Shown here: positions 5,740 to 7,725 of the stretch, piece by piece | Numbering within the stretch: the stretch's first letter is position 1 | How the letters are laid out: the number at the start of each line of letters is the position of its first letter | Made by a program: the position numbers and the translations under genes | Assembly (NCBI GenBank): GCA_003158415.1 | Contig: PMJA01000324.1 | Location: 358-8,082 of the forward strand | From: Methylobacter sp. | GTDB taxonomy: Bacteria > Pseudomonadota > Gammaproteobacteria > Methylococcales > Methylomonadaceae | Direction of reading: 5' to 3' | Length of the DNA stretch: 7,725 nucleotides | The notes under the pieces: generated by a model | Databases searched by the model: none | What the model was told of the DNA's origin: nothing | The model's input: only the letters and a program-made list of their open reading frames with translations

Positions 5740-6938
5740 AATTTGGTATAGACCGTTTACTTGAAGAACCGGCTTTGCGCGCGCCGCTGGCGGGAAAACG
5801 CGTGGCTTTGCTGGCGCATCCGGCCTCGGTGACGCAGGATTTGACGCATACGCTGGACGCCCTGGCCCGTTTGCCGGACATCAAGCTCAGCGCCGCCTTC
5901 GGCCCGCAGCACGGATTACGCGGTGACAAGCAGGATAATATGATGGAATCCTCCGACTACATCGACCCGGCGCTGGGCATACCGGTGTTTAGTCTGTACG
6001 GGGACGTGCGCCGCCCGACCGACGCGATGATGGCGACTTTCGACGTGCTGCTGGTCGATTTACAGGATCTCGGTTGCCGCATTTATACCTTCATCACCAC
6101 CTTGCGTTATGTGCTGGAAGCGGCTGCGGCGCACCAAAAAACGGTGTGGATACTGGATAGGCCCAATCCGGCAGGCCGACCGGCGGAAGGCTTAACGCTG
6201 CGTCCAGGCTGGGAAAGCTTTGTCGGCGCGGGCGCTATGCCTATGCGTCACGGCTTAACGATGGGCGAACTGGCGCACTGGTTTATTAAGACGCTGGCGC
6301 TGGACGTGGATTGCCGGGTTATTACAATGCAAGGCTGGCAACCGGAGGCTGCGCCCGGCTACGGCTGGCCACTGGGCGAGCGCACCTGGATCAACCCCAG
6401 CCCGAACGCGCCGAATCTGTGGATGACCCGCTGTTACGCAGGCACCGTGCTGCTGGAAGGCACTACGCTGTCCGAAGGCCGTGGCACGACGCGCCCGCTG
6501 GAACTATTCGGCGCACCGGACATTGATGCGCAGGCTCTCATCAAATCCATGCGCAACCTTGCGCCGCAATGGCTGGCGGGTTGTCGCCTGCGTGAGTGCT
6601 GGTTTGAACCGACGTTCCACAAACACGCGGGCAAACTGTGCGCCGGTGTGCAAATCCATGTGGAAGATACCGCTTACAATCACGCCGCGTTCCGCCCCTG
6701 GCGCTTACAGGCCTTGGCGTTCAAAGCATTGCGCCTGCAACAACCGGATTACCCGTTGTGGCGTGATTTTCCCTATGAATATGAACTGGATCGCTTGGCT
6801 ATCGACGTCATCAACGGCTCGCCATTGTTACGCGAGTGGGTGGACGATACCCAAGCCCTGCCTGAAGACCTGGAGCTGATTGCCAGCGCGGATGAGCAGG
6901 CGTGGGAAGAGGAGCGCTTGGGGTTTTTGCTGTACTAA
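5736..6938 (+). CDS. DUF1343 / NamZ-type exo-beta-N-acetylmuramidase family protein (GH171)
   Basis: The protein has 400 residues and matches DUF1343 along its length. The founding characterised member, Bacillus subtilis NamZ, releases N-acetylmuramic acid from the non-reducing end of peptidoglycan fragments. Conserved blocks are GKRVALLAHPASV (20-32), FGPQHGLRGDKQDNM (55-69), VDLQDLGCRIYTF (107-119), LDRPNPAGR (140-148), WINPSPNAPNL (218-228) and LLEGTTLSEGRGTTRPLELF in the middle. No signal peptide or lipobox is present at MKFGIDRLLEEPAL, so the enzyme looks cytoplasmic and would suit recycling of imported muropeptides rather than wall degradation. Many relatives read PEHG where this has PQHG (from memory). 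The ATG at 5736 sits in the ATGA overlap with the preceding gene, and the family N-terminus starts there. Enzymatic specificity is inferred from the family only. Confidence 0.88.
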   Translation: MKFGIDRLLEEPALRAPLAGKRVALLAHPASVTQDLTHTLDALARLPDIKLSAAFGPQHGLRGDKQDNMMESSDYIDPALGIPVFSLYGDVRRPTDAMMATFDVLLVDLQDLGCRIYTFITTLRYVLEAAAAHQKTVWILDRPNPAGRPAEGLTLRPGWESFVGAGAMPMRHGLTMGELAHWFIKTLALDVDCRVITMQGWQPEAAPGYGWPLGERTWINPSPNAPNLWMTRCYAGTVLLEGTTLSEGRGTTRPLELFGAPDIDAQALIKSMRNLAPQWLAGCRLRECWFEPTFHKHAGKLCAGVQIHVEDTAYNHAAFRPWRLQALAFKALRLQQPDYPLWRDFPYEYELDRLAIDVINGSPLLREWVDDTQALPEDLELIASADEQAWEEERLGFLLY

Positions 6939-7156
6939 AGGGTTTGCTTAAAAATAACGACCCAAAATCAGTAGATACCTGAAAAAGCAACGCAACAACA
7001 CTGCTTTCAAAAATAAGCCGCTAAAGAGTAATTTCTAATATATGAAAGCAACAACACCGGCTTTTTTGTGCCTGAAATTCTGGCAAGTGTTGCGGTTTAT
7101 TATGGCTTTTTATTTTGAACTGCAACGTGAGTGCAGCGTGAAGGAATTTTAGGCAT
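6939..7156. other. Spacer with short direct and inverted repeats
   Basis: No gene is visible between the NamZ-type gene and the tRNA terminator. The decamer GCAACAACAC occurs at 6992-7001 and 7048-7057, and TGCTTTCA (7002-7009) is mirrored by TGAAAGCA (7043-7050). AAGCCG (7015-7020) can pair with CGGCTT (7058-7063) just before a run of Ts ending at 7067, a possible weak rightward terminator for the NamZ-type gene. Confidence 0.4.
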
Positions 7157-7188
7157 AAAAAAAGCCCTACATTTTCATGTAAGGCTTT
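7157..7188 (-). terminator. Intrinsic terminator of the csrA-tRNA transcript
   Basis: On the minus strand a 12-bp stem (arms 7188-7177 and 7172-7161, one G-U pair) closes a four-base loop. It is followed by a U-run that overlaps the end of the stem (the complement of As at 7157-7163). It lies nine bases beyond the tRNA-Asn CCA end, an ideal position to end the tRNA transcript. Confidence 0.88.
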
Positions 7189-7196
7189 GATTTACT

Positions 7197-7272
7197 TGGC
7201 TCCCCCGGACGGGCTCGAACCGCCGACCTAGTGATTAACAGTCACCCGCTCTACCGACTGAGCTACAGGGGA
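7197..7272 (-). tRNA. tRNA-Asn (anticodon GUU)
   Basis: This is a complete 76-base tRNA with encoded CCA. The acceptor stem pairs TCCCCTG with CGGGGGA, allowing one G-T pair, followed by discriminator G and CCA. The D-loop region is TAGCTCAGTCGGTAGAGC, the anticodon loop is CTGTTAA with anticodon GTT (plus-strand 7237-7239), and the T arm contains GTTCGAGCC. It is the last of three tRNAs on the minus strand, followed by a terminator. No integrase or duplicated tRNA end is seen beside it. Confidence 0.97.
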
Positions 7273-7294
7273 TTAAACTTTTCTAAAATATTAA

Positions 7295-7371
7295 TGGTGC
7301 GCCCGGAGAGATTTGAACTCCCGACCGATCGGTTCGTAGCCGATTACTCTATCCAGCTGAGCTACGGGCGC
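7295..7371 (-). tRNA. tRNA-Arg (anticodon ACG)
   Basis: This is a complete 77-base tRNA with encoded CCA. The acceptor stem is GCGCCCG with CGGGCGC, discriminator A. The anticodon stem TCGG/CCGA encloses the loop CTACGAA, anticodon ACG (plus-strand 7335-7337), normally edited to ICG by TadA to read CGU, CGC and CGA. The T arm contains GTTCAAATC. It lies between tRNA-Ser and tRNA-Asn, the same neighbour order (Ser then Arg after csrA) as E. coli serV-argV. Confidence 0.97.
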
Positions 7372-7444
7372 TTTATTAAGCCGCTTATTGTCTTTCTTTA
7401 TCTATCTTATGTCAATAAAAATTTAAAAAGACAATTTTTTAATG

Positions 7445-7536
7445 TGGCGGAGAGAGAGGGGTTCGAACCCTCGATGGGCGATAAAACCCATACTCCCTTA
7501 GCAGGGGAGCGCCTTCAGCCTCTCGGCCATCTCTCC
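7445..7536 (-). tRNA. tRNA-Ser (anticodon GCU)
   Basis: This is a complete 92-base class II tRNA with encoded CCA. The acceptor stem is GGAGAGA with TCTCTCC, discriminator G. The anticodon stem CTCCC/GGGAG encloses CTGCTAA, anticodon GCT (plus-strand 7500-7502), reading AGC and AGU. The long variable arm pairs TGGG with CCCA, as expected for serine. It starts nine bases after the csrA stop codon, so it is probably processed from a csrA read-through transcript. Confidence 0.97.
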
Positions 7537-7545
7537 TAAAATGTT

Positions 7546-7725
7546 TTACTCTTCAGAACCTGTTAGGCCCGCTGACTCAGCCTGTTCTTTTTTGATTCTT
7601 TCGTAAATCTCTTCCCTATGGACAGAAACATCCTTCGGTGCATTAACACCAATACGAACTTGGTTTCCCTTCACTCCAAGGACTGTGACAGTAACTTCGT
7701 CGCCTATCATTAAAGTCTCCCCTAC
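7546..7725 (-). CDS. csrA: Carbon storage regulator CsrA, 5' end cut by window edge
   Basis: CsrA is a dimeric RNA-binding protein that blocks or stabilises mRNAs with GGA motifs and controls central carbon metabolism, motility and biofilm formation. The visible 59 residues begin [20 protein letters not shown] and include the RNA-contact segment [12 protein letters not shown], whose arginine corresponds to R44 of E. coli CsrA. About seven N-terminal residues (normally MLILTRR) lie beyond the right edge, giving a full length near 66. The C-terminal tail is acidic and ends in GSEE. The gene leads into tRNA-Ser, tRNA-Arg and tRNA-Asn on the same strand, a conserved gammaproteobacterial arrangement. 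The promoter is outside the window. Confidence 0.97.
   Translation of the reverse strand, partial: VGETLMIGDEVTVTVLGVKGNQVRIGVNAPKDVSVHREEIYERIKKEQAESAGLTGSEE

Noticed and set aside
7197..7272. tRNA-Asn as an integration site of a genomic island
   Set aside because: No integrase gene, no duplicated tRNA 3' end and an intact terminator directly downstream.
7231..7539. 102-residue plus-strand open frame with PERFELPT and EREGFEPS strings
   Set aside because: It runs antisense across three tRNA genes. These peptide strings are a well-known artefact of translating the complementary strand of tRNA T arms.

Overview
The window most likely comes from a gammaproteobacterium, plausibly a methanotroph or methylotroph of the Methylococcales type. 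This is inferred from three things. There is a pyrroloquinoline quinone (PQQ) biosynthesis cluster (pqqC-pqqD-pqqE). The order csrA / tRNA-Ser(GCU) / tRNA-Arg(ACG) is the one known from E. coli and many other gammaproteobacteria. Base composition is around 50% G+C. The genus cannot be fixed from the sequence alone.

Bases 1-3206 (plus strand) hold the 3' part of a pqq operon. pqqC is cut by the left edge. Between pqqC and pqqD lie about 1.2 kb that do not belong to PQQ biosynthesis: a DUF29 gene, a Uma2-family putative PD-(D/E)XK nuclease gene, and a 26-codon zinc-knuckle-like stub whose stop codon lies one base before the best pqqD start. pqqE follows, overlapping pqqD by 23 bases. Its N-terminus carries an in-frame insertion of three tandem 24-bp repeats. 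The catalytic and cluster-binding residues of PqqC and PqqE appear intact, so the pathway is probably still functional.

Bases 3207-4842: pqqE and the minus-strand pair pip-ubiX converge on a long hairpin (27-bp arms). pip (alpha/beta hydrolase, prolyl iminopeptidase family) and ubiX (flavin prenyltransferase) are 10 bases apart and probably co-transcribed. The hydrolase has two departures from the usual family motifs.

Bases 4843-5175 are a non-coding divergent intergenic region with weak promoter candidates and a 12-bp palindrome. Bases 5176-6938 (plus strand) hold a DOMON-like protein gene and a DUF1343/NamZ-type (GH171) gene, joined by an ATGA stop-start overlap.

Bases 6939-7725: after a short repeat-containing spacer, the minus strand carries the 3' end of csrA, then tRNA-Ser(GCU), tRNA-Arg(ACG) and tRNA-Asn(GUU), ending at a clear intrinsic terminator. 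csrA is cut by the right edge and lacks only about seven N-terminal residues.

I see no convincing undescribed defence or mobile system. The most unusual features are the invaded pqq operon, the possible leader-ORF control of pqqD, and the repeat insertion inside PqqE.
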